Source: Actinomycetota bacterium (GTDB lineage Bacteria; Actinomycetota; Actinomycetes; Actinomycetales; Cellulomonadaceae). Taken from it: a DNA stretch of 5,497 nucleotides. The translations under genes were made by a program, and so were the position numbers. Location: assembly GCA_018898235.1 (NCBI GenBank), contig JAHIJU010000493.1, positions 1 through 5,497 on the forward strand. Direction: 5' to 3'. A model generated the notes under the pieces. It did not search any database, was not told where the DNA came from, and saw nothing but the letters and a program-made list of their open reading frames with translations. Shown here piece by piece: positions 4,205 to 5,497 of this stretch (positions are counted from its first letter, which is position 1; each line of letters begins with the position of its first letter).

Positions 4205-5386
4205 TCAGAGACGTTCGACCACGAGGATCCGCTGCGCCCCGCCCACCCGGGTCAGGATGAGGGTGGCCGAGCCGTCACCGCGCAGGGCGAGCTGGCTGCG
4301 CAGCTGTTCGGGGGTCACGGCCGTTCCGCGCTTCTTGATCTCGAGGATGCCGATGCCGCGTGCGCGCAGGTACGCCCGCAGGGTCTTGACCCCGAACGGC
4401 AGGGTGTCGAGCACGCGGTAGCCGGTGGCGACGTCCGAGTGCACCGGGTGGTCGCCGGCGACGTAGGCGATGGTCGGGTCGATCAGTCGGCCGCCCACCT
4501 CCTCCACGACCGCGGACACCAGCCCCGCGCGGATCACCGCGCCATCGGGTTCGTAGAGGTAGCTGCCGACCGGGCCGACGGGGGGCCGTGCGGGCTCCTG
4601 CGGGCCGGTGGACACGGTGCGTGTCGACCCGCCGCTCAGCACGAGCGCCGAGCGGCCGGCCCCCTCGGGCGCCAACGGGCCGAACCACAGCCCTACCTCG
4701 ACGACATCGCCGTCGACGCTGACCCACTGGGCGTGGGCGTCGGACGGCACGGCCGAGTGGGCCAGTCCCGGACCGAGCTTGATCCCGAGGGCGGGGACCG
4801 TCTCCCGCAGGGCGAGCACGGCGTCGAGCGGTGGGCTGAAGGCGGCGGGGTCGAAGACGCGTCCGCCGGACCTGCGACGTCGCGCGGGGTCGGCATAGAG
4901 GGCGTCGACGCCCGTCAGGTCGAGCGTGAGACCGTCGGTGTGGCGGACCTCGACCTCGGGGAAGAACCGCAGGTTGACGGTGGCCAGGGCCGCCGTCGCC
5001 TCGTCCAGCTCGGCCGCGAGCACGCGCAGCCCGACACCGGCGAAGGCCAGCGCATCGGCACCCAGACCCGTGGTCAGGTCGGCGACCAGCCGCACGCCGG
5101 CGTCGCGGTAGCGCCGGGCGTGGTGCGCGGCGACGACCAACCGGGTCGCCTGCTCCAGGCCCTCCTGGGTGAACAGCATGCCGGCGGCGAAGTCGCCGAA
5201 CTTGGCCGTCGCCTTGGCCCGCAGCCGGGACTGGGTGAGGGCCGCGGCCACGAGAGCCGGGTCGAGGCCGCGACGCGTGAGCTGGGCGGACAGACGCATC
5301 GCCTCGTGCTCGTCGTACGGCGGCAACGCCTCGAGCAGGGCCCATCCGTCGGGGCGCATGAGGCGGGACAGGCCGTCGGCGTCCAT
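4205..5386 (-). CDS. Class I SAM-dependent methyltransferase with C-terminal THUMP-like domain
   Basis: The 393-residue product has three parts. Residues 1-95 are a helical N-terminal region (RPDGWALLEALPPYDEHEAM at 11-30, KFGDFAAGMLFTQEGLEQAT at 62-81). The Rossmann methyltransferase core at about 98-240 has motif I VADLTTGLGAD (101-111), the acidic strand end AELDEA (125-130), HTDG (149-152) and the catalytic-type YADPARRR (164-171). The C-terminal part has YLYEPDGAVIRAGL (277-290) and a THUMP-like fold ending in GIGILEIKKRGTAVTPEQLR (344-363). THUMP domains bind RNA, so an RNA or tRNA substrate is plausible, but the reaction for this family is not established to my knowledge. ATG 5386 is supported by AAGGA about seven bases upstream; ATG 5359 is a weaker alternative. 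The gene is divergent from the heat-shock promoter to its right and leads toward the ligase gene in the same direction. Confidence 0.9.
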   Translation of the reverse strand: MDADGLSRLMRPDGWALLEALPPYDEHEAMRLSAQLTRRGLDPALVAAALTQSRLRAKATAKFGDFAAGMLFTQEGLEQATRLVVAAHHARRYRDAGVRLVADLTTGLGADALAFAGVGLRVLAAELDEATAALATVNLRFFPEVEVRHTDGLTLDLTGVDALYADPARRRRSGGRVFDPAAFSPPLDAVLALRETVPALGIKLGPGLAHSAVPSDAHAQWVSVDGDVVEVGLWFGPLAPEGAGRSALVLSGGSTRTVSTGPQEPARPPVGPVGSYLYEPDGAVIRAGLVSAVVEEVGGRLIDPTIAYVAGDHPVHSDVATGYRVLDTLPFGVKTLRAYLRARGIGILEIKKRGTAVTPEQLRSQLALRGDGSATLILTRVGGAQRILVVERL

Positions 5387-5431
5387 GGGCCGATCCTTGC
5401 ACGGCGCGGTCGACCCGCCGCGGGACGGGGC

Positions 5432-5458
5432 CTGGCACTCGCCTTGACCGAGTGCTAA
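5432..5458. promoter_or_regulatory. CIRCE operator (HrcA binding site)
   Basis: CTGGCACTC (5432-5440), nine bases, then GAGTGCTAA (5450-5458). The consensus is TTAGCACTC-N9-GAGTGCTAA: the right arm is perfect, the left arm differs at two positions and the spacer length is exact. HrcA bound here would cover the -35 box of the heat-shock promoter, giving repression that is lifted on heat shock. In this group CIRCE usually controls groESL or groEL, and the proximity of tsaD suggests groES lies just beyond the right edge. Confidence 0.93.
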
Positions 5459-5472
5459 CCGGTTCCTAGAGT
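5444..5472 (+). promoter_or_regulatory. Promoter of the off-window heat-shock (probably groES) operon
   Basis: TTGACC (5444-5449) and TAGAGT (5467-5472) are separated by 17 bases, a near-ideal housekeeping-sigma promoter with a TANNNT -10 box. The -35 hexamer sits largely within the CIRCE spacer, so operator and promoter overlap. Transcription would begin near 5479, immediately before the second CIRCE arm, and run rightward out of the window. Confidence 0.85.
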
Positions 5473-5480
5473 GGGACCCG

Positions 5481-5497
5481 TTGGCACTCTCGAGGTG
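5481..5497. promoter_or_regulatory. First arm of a probable second CIRCE, cut by the window edge
   Basis: TTGGCACTC (5481-5489) matches the CIRCE left arm in 8 of 9 positions and is followed by eight bases before the edge, just short of the nine-base spacer. If complete, the second arm (GAGTGCCAA or similar) should begin at window position 5499. This copy would lie at or just after the transcription start, so bound HrcA would act as a roadblock. Confidence 0.7.

Noticed and set aside
3671..5458. A 595-codon open frame on the plus strand across the ligase and methyltransferase genes
   Set aside because: It is antisense to two genes with strong family motifs, and its translation shows no domain.

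Overview
The base composition (very high GC, strongly GC-biased third codon positions) and gene content point to an actinobacterium. A tsaD gene near a groES-type CIRCE promoter, TANNNT -10 boxes, a FlxA-like gene and a possible sigma-28 (flagellar) promoter suggest a motile member, perhaps a Cellulomonas-like Micrococcales species. The phylum is well supported; the genus-level guess is inference only.

Layout. (1) Positions 1-536, minus strand: the N-terminal 40% or so of a MATE-family multidrug/Na+ antiporter, running off the left edge. (2) Positions 537-706: a divergent control region with a candidate promoter for each flanking gene, two short inverted repeats and a G-quadruplex motif. (3) Positions 707-2487, plus strand: tsaD, which has a GTG start seven bases past a TATCCT box and is probably leaderless, followed after 62 bases by an unrecognised one-membrane-segment protein. 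(4) Positions 2488-2568: a compact junction with a long nested hairpin right after the stop codon, overlapping a candidate sigma-28 promoter (CTCA-N15-GCCGATCA). (5) Positions 2569-2898, plus strand: a small FlxA-like coiled-coil protein with a strong ribosome binding site. (6) Positions 2905-4050, minus strand: a YbdK-type carboxylate-amine ligase (GCS2 family), convergent with the FlxA-like gene and only 6 bases from it. (7) Positions 4051-4204: a spacer containing overlapping hairpins and a 14-bp palindrome. (8) Positions 4205-5386, minus strand: a class I SAM-dependent methyltransferase with a C-terminal THUMP-like domain. (9) Positions 5387-5497: the control region of a heat-shock operon just beyond the right edge, with one full CIRCE operator, a -35/-10 pair and the first part of a second CIRCE. 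The next gene is almost certainly groES.

How the genes relate. This is mainly a housekeeping neighbourhood: tRNA modification (tsaD), a probable nucleic-acid methyltransferase and the chaperonin operon. The tsaD-groES proximity is a known actinobacterial arrangement, here opened up by four intervening genes. No defence system, mobile element, CRISPR array or structural RNA gene was seen. The least expected part is the FlxA-like gene with its possible flagellar-type promoter, sitting among housekeeping genes.
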